From: an uncultured Gammaproteobacteria bacterium
GTDB lineage: Bacteria > Pseudomonadota > Gammaproteobacteria > Pseudomonadales > Pseudohongiellaceae
DNA: 64,000 bases
Direction: 5' to 3'
NCBI GenBank assembly: GCA_913060975.1
Contig: CAJXVC010000004.1
Location: 1-64,000, forward strand
Shown piece by piece: positions 51,066 through 58,845 of the stretch. How positions within the stretch are numbered: the stretch's first letter is position 1; each line of letters starts with the position of its first letter. The translations under genes were made by a program, and so were the position numbers. The notes below the pieces were generated by a model. It saw nothing but the letters and a program-made list of their open reading frames with translations, was not told the DNA's origin and made no database searches.

Positions 51066-51887
51066 TTAATTGGGCGGCGCGTGGCGACGGTGCAGATAAT
51101 AGCCATGCGGATGTTCTTTGCGCAGCCGCCAGAAGTGATGGCGATAATCCTGTTGGCGAAAGTAGTGCGTAACTAGCGAACGCCGGGTCTTGTCAGCGTC
51201 AGTGATGGCCGACCCGCCGTGCAGTAGCTGGGCATGCCAGATCAACACATCGCCAGGCTCGGCAGTGAAGGGCACGGGCTTGATATCGCGCTGCTGCAAC
51301 TGCTCGCGAATATAGTTGTTGAATGCATCCATCTCGGCGCCGACGGCTTTGATGCCACCGTTGCTGAAACGATAGGGCGGGATCAGGTGGCTACCGGGGT
51401 AGAGTTGTACAGGGCCGTTGCTGTCATCGACTTCATCCAGCGCAATCCACGACACCACCAGTTTATTGTCGACTCGTGGCGGCATGTAGAGCGTATCGAT
51501 ATGGCTGGCTTGCTGGGAGCCGAATTCGAAATTAAGACTGTTGCACACCAGTGGGTTGCCATCCAGTAACTGTCGCAACACATCGCTAAGAGACGGATCC
51601 AGAATCAACTGCCTGATAGCCGGAAAGTCCCGATACAAATCGTTAATCTTGTAGGGGCTAAGCCGGGCATCATCCGGGGCGTCGGCAAACAGCATGCGTC
51701 GCGATTGTGCTGACTCCAGCCAGGCATCAATGGTAATCGGATGTTCGAGGTCGGTGCGCTGTTGCCATAATTCATCAAGCAGCGCATTCGCCGCTGCACA
51801 ACGCTCGGGACTAAACAGCCCGCGCAGAATCAAATAGCCATCTTGCTGCCATTGCTGCTGATTCACCGGTTCACTCACATTGCTCAT
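51066..51887 (-). CDS. Phytanoyl-CoA dioxygenase (PhyH) family protein
   Basis: About 273 residues from ATG 51887 (TTG 51896 is in frame). A 2-oxoglutarate/Fe(II) dioxygenase: WQQDGYLILRGLFSPERCA near the N-terminus, the HxD metal pair in QQASHIDTLYMPP, and the distal His in WHAQLLHGGSA, followed by KTRRSLVTHYF with the arginine for 2-oxoglutarate. GPVQLYPGSH is the usual family turn. It hydroxylates an unknown small molecule. It lies downstream of membrane-anchor, HupE and haem-lipoprotein genes on the same strand. Confidence 0.93.
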   Translation of the reverse strand: MSNVSEPVNQQQWQQDGYLILRGLFSPERCAAANALLDELWQQRTDLEHPITIDAWLESAQSRRMLFADAPDDARLSPYKINDLYRDFPAIRQLILDPSLSDVLRQLLDGNPLVCNSLNFEFGSQQASHIDTLYMPPRVDNKLVVSWIALDEVDDSNGPVQLYPGSHLIPPYRFSNGGIKAVGAEMDAFNNYIREQLQQRDIKPVPFTAEPGDVLIWHAQLLHGGSAITDADKTRRSLVTHYFRQQDYRHHFWRLRKEHPHGYYLHRRHAPPN

Positions 51888-51965
51888 ATAATTCAAATCA
51901 GTGATGGTTCAGTTTTTGTTAAAACTGGTTGCAACGATCATGCGCGGCATGAATATCATTCGCGC

Positions 51966-52532
51966 CTAGTCTGCGACTGGCTCTATGACGCGTTCAAAGT
52001 CGCCGCCATCACGAAACACAGTCGATGTTTGATAAAACCCTGCGCTATAGAGTTGGACCAGCACCGTGGTGCTGCCGCGGTTTTCCCAGAACCAGCCATG
52101 AATGCCGGTGAAAGGCGCATGGAAAGAGCCGTAGCGGCTCGTAGCATTGCCCTGTTCGAAGCTCTCGGCGTATTCCTCGCCCAGTGCGGCAGGTTCGGCG
52201 TGCATGTCGAAATAGACTTCATCGTCGGCCACCCAACTGAACACCATGGGCGCATCGAGATCCATCAAGTACTTGTATTCTACTGATTGGAAAGGGCCTA
52301 ACTCGAATTCCACATAGTCCTGGCGGTGGCCTTCCAGTTTTTCTTCAAACGGGTTTTCGTCATTGGACAAGGCTGACAGTCCGGTCAGCTGCCCTGTGCC
52401 TAGCGGATCAATGCCGAACTCGGCGGGCAGGATTACTGTCAATAGCACAATCAGTGCAACGACCAGAGCCGTTGCACTGGCAATCAAAATGTTTTTCGAT
52501 GAAGGGGGCGTGTTGCTATCAGGTTGTACCAC
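51966..52532 (-). CDS. Membrane-anchored periplasmic protein, unknown function
   Basis: A 188-residue protein with one N-terminal helix (ILIASATALVVALIVLLTVI) and a beta-rich periplasmic domain. The latter has VEFELGPFQSVEYKYLMDLD, FSWVADDEVYFDMHAEP and HAPFTGIHGWFWENRGSTTV. Proteins of this sort are commonly labelled transmembrane anchor proteins. The start is GTG at 52532. It lies 31 bases after the HupE gene in the same direction, so the two are probably co-transcribed. Confidence 0.8.
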   Translation of the reverse strand: MVQPDSNTPPSSKNILIASATALVVALIVLLTVILPAEFGIDPLGTGQLTGLSALSNDENPFEEKLEGHRQDYVEFELGPFQSVEYKYLMDLDAPMVFSWVADDEVYFDMHAEPAALGEEYAESFEQGNATSRYGSFHAPFTGIHGWFWENRGSTTVLVQLYSAGFYQTSTVFRDGGDFERVIEPVAD

Positions 52533-52563
52533 GGGTGCTCACTCTCAAGTCTTGACGTTGGAA

Positions 52564-53274
52564 TTAATACGCTGGCTGCAAAAAGAAGGCAGACAGTTGG
52601 TAGCCTGCTAACAAGAAACCACCAGTCATCAGTACGCTATTGGTCACAAAGGCATGGCGCAAATAACTTGCCTGGGTGCGCCAGATGCTGAGCAGGATGA
52701 AGACGGCAGACAAGGCGAGGATCTGACCGATCTCAACACCGATATTGAAGCTAATAATATTGATGACCAGACCGTTGTCAGAAATAGTGAATTCCTGCAG
52801 CTTGGTCGCCAGCCCCAAACCATGAAACAGTCCAAAGACAAACACGGCGACGCGTGTGTTGGGTTCGAAGCCGAGAAAGCGCTTGAAGCCGTCGATATTC
52901 TCGAATGCCTTGTAGACGATAGACAGGCCGATAATCGCGTCAATGAAATACGCGTTGACCTGCAAATTGCCCAACACACCGAGCAGTAATGTGATGCTAT
53001 GGCCGATGGCAAACAGCGTGACATATTGCACCACGTGTTTGGGGCGATAGAGAAAAAAGATGACACCGACCAGAAACAATAAATGGTCATACCCCGTGAC
53101 CATGTGTTTGGCGCCGAGATAAATAAACGGGAATATTGCCGGGCCATCGGTCGCCTGAACGAAATTGGCATCGGAGCCGGCGATGGTGTGTCCGGAAGCG
53201 CTATTGGCGACCAGCGCCAGTAACGGGATGGCGCACAACACGGCAATTTGCCGCAGGGTATCAAGTTTATTCAT
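52564..53274 (-). CDS. HupE/UreJ family membrane protein
   Basis: About 236 residues with a signal-like N-terminus (VLCAIPLLALVANSASG-HT) and six or so helices. HupE/UreJ_2 motifs: KHMVTGYDHLLFLVGVIFFL, FAIGHSITLLLG, VFGLFHGLGLATKLQEF and ISFNIGVEIGQ, with the conserved histidines that bind metal. Family members are linked to nickel/cobalt uptake, but here no hydrogenase or urease gene is near. The start codon is in the last copy of a triple 13-bp repeat. Related membrane-anchor and haem-lipoprotein genes flank it. Confidence 0.9.
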   Translation of the reverse strand: MNKLDTLRQIAVLCAIPLLALVANSASGHTIAGSDANFVQATDGPAIFPFIYLGAKHMVTGYDHLLFLVGVIFFLYRPKHVVQYVTLFAIGHSITLLLGVLGNLQVNAYFIDAIIGLSIVYKAFENIDGFKRFLGFEPNTRVAVFVFGLFHGLGLATKLQEFTISDNGLVINIISFNIGVEIGQILALSAVFILLSIWRTQASYLRHAFVTNSVLMTGGFLLAGYQLSAFFLQPAY

Positions 53275-53300
53275 CAAGTTTATTCATCAAGTTTATTCAT
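53260..53300 (-). repeat. Three tandem 13-bp repeats that carry the HupE start codon
   Basis: ATCAAGTTTATTC is repeated exactly three times (53260-53272, 53273-53285, 53286-53298). On the minus strand each copy supplies ATGAATAAACTTG. The last copy (ATG 53274) is the HupE start. The two upstream ATGs (53300 and 53287) each encode the peptide MNKLDE before a TAA located just past the next ATG. Confidence 0.9.
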
Positions 53301-53317
53301 CTTTCAGGTCAGTTGCC

Positions 53318-53818
53318 TTAATCGGAAGTAAAGCGATTGTTGATGTCCGGGTTATAGGCCTGGTGACAGGCACTGCACACGCTGTACAGTTGCGCACCGG
53401 CCTGGAAAAACTCTTCTTCATCCTGAGCTTCAGCAGCTGCCATTGAGCGCAGACCTGCCTCCATCATCCCTTCGGAATAAATCATCCAGGCGTCATTGTC
53501 TTCGGCGCGGCCTGGCAAAGCGAGCAGATTGCCGGTTTCCACAATAAGTGCGGATTGCGCGCGCACGTATTCCCAGCCATCGTCTGTTGTGGGATAGAGT
53601 TCTTCATAGCCAGCCGAATCAAGTACCCAGCCGCCAGAATCCCATAACACATCAGCAGCGGGCTCGATAATCAGTGCCATGAGTTCCTGTACAGACAACG
53701 AAGTATTATAAGGTGTTGCTGACTGGGCATCTGGTTCTGCGTCATCACCGCCTGAGCAGGCTATTAGCAGACTGCTGGCGAGCAGTAGCATTGCACGTGA
53801 AAGGGTCCGAATAGGCAT
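53318..53818 (-). CDS. Lipoprotein with a C-terminal cytochrome c' type haem site
   Basis: A 166-residue lipoprotein: lipobox LIAC (Cys21) after an AGGACA ribosome site. A helical mature domain ends in YSVCSACHQAY, a CxxCH haem c site near the C-terminus, as in cytochrome c' or b562-like four-helix bundles. Acidic stretches (AEAQDEEEFF) precede it. It is probably a periplasm-facing electron carrier. It precedes HupE on the same strand by about 40 bases and likely begins the minus-strand operon ending at 51066. Confidence 0.87.
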   Translation of the reverse strand: MPIRTLSRAMLLLASSLLIACSGGDDAEPDAQSATPYNTSLSVQELMALIIEPAADVLWDSGGWVLDSAGYEELYPTTDDGWEYVRAQSALIVETGNLLALPGRAEDNDAWMIYSEGMMEAGLRSMAAAEAQDEEEFFQAGAQLYSVCSACHQAYNPDINNRFTSD

Positions 53819-54112
53819 TGGTAGTGTCCTGTCTGGGGGGAACCGATTGTTGGGTGGCGGCGTCTAGCAGGCGGCCCTTGTTGAATCAGTTCTCGTTGGT
53901 ACATGAATTCTGCGCGGCGCGGTAATGTCGCTCAATGGCTAGCAAGTCTGCACTAAATCAAGGCGTTTATCCACAGCCTACGCCCTGTCTGACGGGCGTT
54001 GCGACGCCGTGATTATGCGGTCAGTGGCGTCAGTTTTCGGGGTTCTAGAGGAATTTGGCTTGCCGGTGCCCGAGCCGCCGCACAGAACTGCAAAAAGCGC
54101 TACACTAGCGCT

Positions 54113-55264
54113 ATGAAACAAACTCTGACAAGCAAATTACTGTTTATAACGGCGTTACTCGTCGTTGCCTCGGCCTCAGTCAGGGCTGATGTTCTGGTGC
54201 AGGCGACCCCGGATGAGGGCCGCCAGCCGCGTCTGGTTACTGATAGCGAGGGCGGCGTGCATCTATTGTATTTCAGGACTCGATTGAGTCAGCGTGGCGC
54301 CAGAGAGGGCAATCTCTACTACCGGCCCTGGCTGGCTGAGCAACGCCGTTTTGGCAATCGCATCAAAGTCTCCAGCACCGCATTCAATTTGCAGAGTTAC
54401 GCCATCGCCAGAGCGGCGATGGCGGTAGATGGCGATGGCCGCTTGCATGTCATGTGGTATTTGCCGCGCAACAGTGAGTATTTCTATACGCGCTCTGATA
54501 CCGAGCGGCGCAGCTTTGCAACCCAGCAGCAGATTGTTACCGAACAATTGGCCGGCATCGATGCAGGCGGTGATGTCGCTGCCTTCGGTGACTCGGTGGC
54601 GGTAGTCTGGGGTGCAGGCGATTTAAGTCGTGAACATGAGAGAACCATGTTTGCGCGGTTGTCGCGCGACAATGGTGCCACGTTTGGTCCCGAGACCATG
54701 ATTAGCAATCCCGATCTGGGCGCCTGCGCTTGCTGTTCGATGGCAGCGGACTATCTCGACCAGAATGATTTGTTTGTTGCTTACCGTTCTGCAATCGATG
54801 GTGTAGGCAGACATATGCAGTTGTTGACCGTCAAAACCAACGCTGACGGTCTGCAGAGTGCCAGCTACGATTCGGTTGCATCATTGCAGGAGTGGGAAGC
54901 ATCATTCTGCCCGCTTAGCACCAACGACATTTCCCGTGCGTCCGATCAGCAATGGTTGGTGTTTGAAACCGAGAGCCGGATTATCCAGAAGCAGTTACCA
55001 GATGGTGAACTGCTGCCAGTAGCCGAGCCTTTTACAGAAACCCGACAAAAGAATCCGGCTATTGCAGTCAACGCACAAGGCGAGCGCATAATTGTCTGGG
55101 GCGAAGCGATCAGTCACACCCGGGGCGGGCGCCTGAATTTGCGGCTGTATTCGGCCGATGGCGAGTTATCTGATTATCGTTTGCATGACGAAATACAGAT
55201 CGATGATTTCAGCTTTCCGGCCGCTGCTGCATTGCCGGGCGGTGACTTTCTGGTGCTGCACTAG
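54113..55264 (+). CDS. Exported sialidase/BNR-like beta-propeller protein
   Basis: About 383 residues from ATG 54113 (open frame from 53999). A signal peptide ends at SVRADV. Asp-box-like or BNR-type repeats: PRLVTDSEGGVHLLYFR, AAMAVDGDGRLHVMWYLPRN and ARLSRDNGATFGPETMIS (a typical SxDxGxTW-type box). CACCSMAADYLD supplies cysteines of uncertain role. The propeller is likely six-bladed. Glycosidase activity is not assured since the sialidase catalytic set is not obvious. Confidence 0.82.
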   Translation: MKQTLTSKLLFITALLVVASASVRADVLVQATPDEGRQPRLVTDSEGGVHLLYFRTRLSQRGAREGNLYYRPWLAEQRRFGNRIKVSSTAFNLQSYAIARAAMAVDGDGRLHVMWYLPRNSEYFYTRSDTERRSFATQQQIVTEQLAGIDAGGDVAAFGDSVAVVWGAGDLSREHERTMFARLSRDNGATFGPETMISNPDLGACACCSMAADYLDQNDLFVAYRSAIDGVGRHMQLLTVKTNADGLQSASYDSVASLQEWEASFCPLSTNDISRASDQQWLVFETESRIIQKQLPDGELLPVAEPFTETRQKNPAIAVNAQGERIIVWGEAISHTRGGRLNLRLYSADGELSDYRLHDEIQIDDFSFPAAAALPGGDFLVLH

Positions 55265-55283
55265 TAACAGTATTAGCTACCCG

Positions 55284-55907
55284 TTATTGCAGATTCTGGC
55301 GTCGTTCGATGCGCTGTTCGAGTAATTCCATTTCCAGTTGTTGCTGTTGCCGATTTGTTTCGTTGTTGAGGCGGCGCATTTGCCGGCGGTGATTATCCGG
55401 CGTGGGGCTGGATTGTGGTATGCCTGGGCCGGGGCGCACATTGTTTCTGCTGGGCTGCAGGCGCTGAAACGCGCTGGCAACATTGTCGGTGCGCAAGCGC
55501 AATGCATTAGCACCACAAAAATATTCGATATCGATGAGTCGGCGCAGGGCGTCCGGATCGTTGCTGGTATCAGCAGCGCTGCGGGATCGTTCGACAAAAT
55601 CAGAGCGCCATTGCTGTAACTGTCGGCAGTGCTGGATATAACTGGTGGTAGGTTCGCCATCGATGGCGGCGAGGAAGGTCTGGCAAGCCGCAGTCAAATT
55701 CTGCGAGGTCTGCCCCAAGCCTTGTTCGCTGAGTGTCTCAAGGCAGCTTGCCGCCTGGCTATCCAGCGCGGCGAAGGTGTCGGCAATTGCCGCAATCTGT
55801 TCATCCACACTTAGTGCAGCCCCTGCGGAGTCGGCTGCATGCAGTGGCGCACAACAGAGCAAGGCGCTAATGCTGAAAAGCTTGCCGAGCCGGAATGTGC
55901 TATTCGT
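55284..55907 (-). CDS. Exported protein, start codon unresolved
   Basis: About 200 residues. A signal peptide (RLGKLFSISALLCCAPLHA) is followed by a helical mature region (ALSVDEQIAAIADTFAALDS, HCRQLQQWRSDFVERSR) and a Gln/Arg-rich tail. I do not recognise it. No ATG, GTG or TTG stands at a sensible place before the signal peptide: the frame continues into the YkgJ gene, and the first candidate start there (an ATG over 100 bases upstream) would overlap it widely. Possible explanations are an unusual start codon such as ATT at 55871, translation coupled to the YkgJ stop, or a small sequence error. The listed 5' end is approximate. Confidence 0.6.
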   Translation of the reverse strand, partial: TNSTFRLGKLFSISALLCCAPLHAADSAGAALSVDEQIAAIADTFAALDSQAASCLETLSEQGLGQTSQNLTAACQTFLAAIDGEPTTSYIQHCRQLQQWRSDFVERSRSAADTSNDPDALRRLIDIEYFCGANALRLRTDNVASAFQRLQPSRNNVRPGPGIPQSSPTPDNHRRQMRRLNNETNRQQQQLEMELLEQRIERRQNLQ

Positions 55908-56334
55908 ACAATTTGAAGCGCTTGTCCCATTTCTTGAAACGCTTGCGACAGTATTTTTCCAGTTGCTTGTGCGTCGAGAAAAAGAATTCACTAGCGTCGG
56001 GGATGGATTCGTCGTACTCGCAGTAGTCGTTATCATATTCACGACAAACCCAGGGGCGCGTTTCATAGATGCCGCAGGCGCCATTAGGCAGCAAGTGGGT
56101 ACACGGCGTGTAGATGTGCAGAAACCAGCCGTCAGCATCTTTAAATATATTGATATTTTCATGAGAGACCTGCCAGAGTAGATGGTCAAAGTCTTCCTTG
56201 CTTTTGGGAGTGGGGATCTTTTGGTTGATCGAATTACAGCAAATGGATTTTTTGCACTTGGCACACTTGCCTTCGACTTCGACGTCACCGGCCAGCTCCA
56301 CATCGACCATTTTGATTGAATCCTTGGCGTTCAT
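55900..56334 (-). CDS. YkgJ family cysteine cluster protein
   Basis: About 144 residues from ATG 56334. Cys-rich YkgJ pattern: GKCAKCKKSICCNSI near the start, then YTPCTHLLPNGACGIYETRP and WVCREYDNDYC. The cysteines probably bind zinc or an iron-sulfur cluster. An upstream frame exists to 56487, but it lacks the family pattern. The stop codon is immediately before the signal-peptide frame of the neighbouring gene. Function of the family is not established. Confidence 0.9.
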   Translation of the reverse strand: MNAKDSIKMVDVELAGDVEVEGKCAKCKKSICCNSINQKIPTPKSKEDFDHLLWQVSHENINIFKDADGWFLHIYTPCTHLLPNGACGIYETRPWVCREYDNDYCEYDESIPDASEFFFSTHKQLEKYCRKRFKKWDKRFKLYE

Positions 56335-56582
56335 ACTTCTTACCACGTGGAAAATTAAAAACGAATGGTGGTTGGCAACTATTCTAGCATTGCCAGACGG
56401 GGCGCACGCCAGACTTTTACAAGGTATTGCCGCGATTGTTGCTGAATTAACTACAATGGCTGCTGACAGCCCCGGCTCGGGCTCCACTCCAGTGCTTTAC
56501 ATTAGGCAAGCGTGTGCGCAAAATCCCCAGGACTCGATCGCCGCGGTTACAATATCAACAACAACTTACAGAGACTTCGAGT

Positions 56583-58814
56583 ATGTTCGCTGACTTGCCC
56601 AATTCCCGTATTACCCTCGCTGCGTTGTTGCTATCGCTCATGCTGACGAATTGCTCTACCGATGAGCCAGTGACGACAGCAGGGCAAACCATTCCTGGCG
56701 ATGCTGCCACTATCACCTTGCGCACCGTTTCGACGCAGCCGTGGTTGGTTACTGGTGGTGATGTGCTGGTGGAGGTAACAGTCGCTTCGCCAGATGCCGC
56801 CACACCGCAACTTACCCTCAATGGCGAGCTTGTCACGACCACGATGGTGCCGCTGGATAGCAGACGCTATCAAACGTTAATAAGGGATTTGCCATTAGGT
56901 GAGAGCCTGATTGCAGCAACAGTCCCGTCAGCAGACACTGGCGCAGAATTATTACTCACCAACTATCCACAATCCGGCCCGATTATCTCCGGGCCGCAGC
57001 AATCCCCGTTTTATTGCCAAAGCGAAGAATTCGAACTGGTCACCGGAGAACTACTTGGGCCAGCGCTGGATGCTGATTGCAGTGTGGCGACGCGCGTGGA
57101 CTATGTGTATTTATCCTCGGACAGCGGCGAGTATCTGCCATGGCCAATGGCGGCTGACGAGTACCCGGAAGATTTGCTGCAGATCGAGAACACTGACGGT
57201 TCAACGACGCCTTTTATTGTCCGTGTCGAGACTGGCACTGCGAACCGCGCTATTTATGAAATCGCCATGCTGCACGATCCTGCGAGCGCTGATGTAACGC
57301 CATGGCAACGCAGTGAAAACTGGAACGGCAAGTTGGTTTACACGCATGGTGGTGGTTGTCGCAGTGGCTGGCATCAGCAGGGGACGACTACCGGGGGCGT
57401 GCTGCGCGAAGGGCTGTTTAGGCAAGGCTATGCCACGGTGTCGGCGACGCTGAATGTCTTCGGCCAAAATTGTAATGACCTGCTCGCTTCCGAGACTCAT
57501 ATCATGGTGAAGGAGCGCTTTATTGAGCAGTATGGTGAGCCGATTTATACCATCGCCACCGGCGCCTCCGGTGGTTCTTATCAGTCGCATCAGACCGCTG
57601 ACAATTACCCCGGTGTATTCGATGGCCTGATCGTGTCCTCAAGCTTCCCCGATGTGACCTCTGCTACGATTTTTACATTAGCCGATTCGCGATTGCTGCA
57701 TTTTTATTTCAATAACATTAATCCCGATGAATTTAGTGAGGCCCAGCAACAGGCTGTGGCGGGCTTTGGCTCTTTTGGCTCAATTGCCAATCTTGCGCGC
57801 GGCGCAGCGCGCCTCGACCCAATTTTCGAAACCGGTGTCCCGCTCGAAGAACAGGGCGGTGAAGTGAGCATCGAGGCGTTGGAGACGCAGCGCTATCATG
57901 CGTTTAATCCAGACGGTGTGCGAGCAACGGTCTATGACCATACTGAAAATGTCTATGGGACTCTGGACGGCACGTCAATTGCGCAGCGCCCCCTGGACAA
58001 TGTCGGCGTGCAGTACGGTCTGGTGGCGCTGAACAATGGCGCTATTAGCACCGCGCAGTTTCTTGCTCTGAATCGTAATATTGGTGGTTTTGATCATGAC
58101 ATGAACCATATCGACAGGCGCCATCGGGCCGACTCCCAGGCCCGGCGTCGGGCGATCGAATCCGGCCGGATACTGCATGGCGGTACTGGTCTGGCCACCA
58201 CGCCGGTGATCGATTACCGACGCTATACAGATGATGTCGAGGGTGGCGATATCCACATGATCGTGCACCAGTTCTCCACCAGACAACGACTGCTGAATGC
58301 CAATGGCCATGCTGATAACCACATCATGCAAGTAGGCGGTCGCTGGGGCTTTACCGAGCAAGAGCCAGATCTGGGTATATTGTTTCAGCAGATGGACGAA
58401 TGGCTGATGAATATTATCGCGGATCAGTCGACTACCGATCAGCAGCAGAAAGTAGTTAGTAACAAGCCGGCAGCATTGGTCGATGCTTGCTGGGAAGACA
58501 ATGGTCTGGTGCGCCGCAAGATCGAAGTTGAACAAACTTATATAGGTGCCAGCGAATGTAATACCCTGTACCCAGCCTATCCGACACCGCGTCAGGTCGC
58601 GGGCGCACCATTGGCAAACGATATTGTGAGTTGCCAGTTACGGCCAGTGAATACTGCTGACTATGCTGTCGAGTTCAGTGATGAAGAATGGTTGGAGCTA
58701 TCAGGTATTTTTTCTGATGGTGTGTGTGACTGGTCGCAGAATGATATGAGCGAGACCACGCATCAAGGTGGCTGGGTGTCGTTCGGCCCATCGCCTATCA
58801 ACAGGCTCTATTGA
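56583..58814 (+). CDS. DUF6351 family lipoprotein (alpha/beta-hydrolase-like)
   Basis: About 743 residues from ATG 56583. A lipobox-like LTNCS is present (Cys22). The protein is a large secreted DUF6351 member. Features: WNGKLVYTHGGGCRSGWHQQ, YTIATGASGGSYQSHQTADN (a nucleophile-elbow-like GASGG), PGVFDGLIVSSSFPDV and DIHMIVHQFSTRQRL. It probably has an alpha/beta-hydrolase fold and could act on esters. The CapA-like gene follows 31 bases later, so both may be co-transcribed. Confidence 0.86.
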   Translation: MFADLPNSRITLAALLLSLMLTNCSTDEPVTTAGQTIPGDAATITLRTVSTQPWLVTGGDVLVEVTVASPDAATPQLTLNGELVTTTMVPLDSRRYQTLIRDLPLGESLIAATVPSADTGAELLLTNYPQSGPIISGPQQSPFYCQSEEFELVTGELLGPALDADCSVATRVDYVYLSSDSGEYLPWPMAADEYPEDLLQIENTDGSTTPFIVRVETGTANRAIYEIAMLHDPASADVTPWQRSENWNGKLVYTHGGGCRSGWHQQGTTTGGVLREGLFRQGYATVSATLNVFGQNCNDLLASETHIMVKERFIEQYGEPIYTIATGASGGSYQSHQTADNYPGVFDGLIVSSSFPDVTSATIFTLADSRLLHFYFNNINPDEFSEAQQQAVAGFGSFGSIANLARGAARLDPIFETGVPLEEQGGEVSIEALETQRYHAFNPDGVRATVYDHTENVYGTLDGTSIAQRPLDNVGVQYGLVALNNGAISTAQFLALNRNIGGFDHDMNHIDRRHRADSQARRRAIESGRILHGGTGLATTPVIDYRRYTDDVEGGDIHMIVHQFSTRQRLLNANGHADNHIMQVGGRWGFTEQEPDLGILFQQMDEWLMNIIADQSTTDQQQKVVSNKPAALVDACWEDNGLVRRKIEVEQTYIGASECNTLYPAYPTPRQVAGAPLANDIVSCQLRPVNTADYAVEFSDEEWLELSGIFSDGVCDWSQNDMSETTHQGGWVSFGPSPINRLY

Positions 58815-58845
58815 GTAACCACCAAAATAATAAACGGGAAATCTC

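Noticed and set aside
53960..54070. Resemblance of this region to 23640-23690 as a dispersed repeat
   Set aside because: A few shared words only (similar 'GVSF' frames); too short and gapped to claim a repeat family.
55900..56303. N-terminal half of the 339-codon frame 55284-56303 as real protein
   Set aside because: This part is the shifted reading of the YkgJ gene; only the part after the YkgJ stop has coding character.
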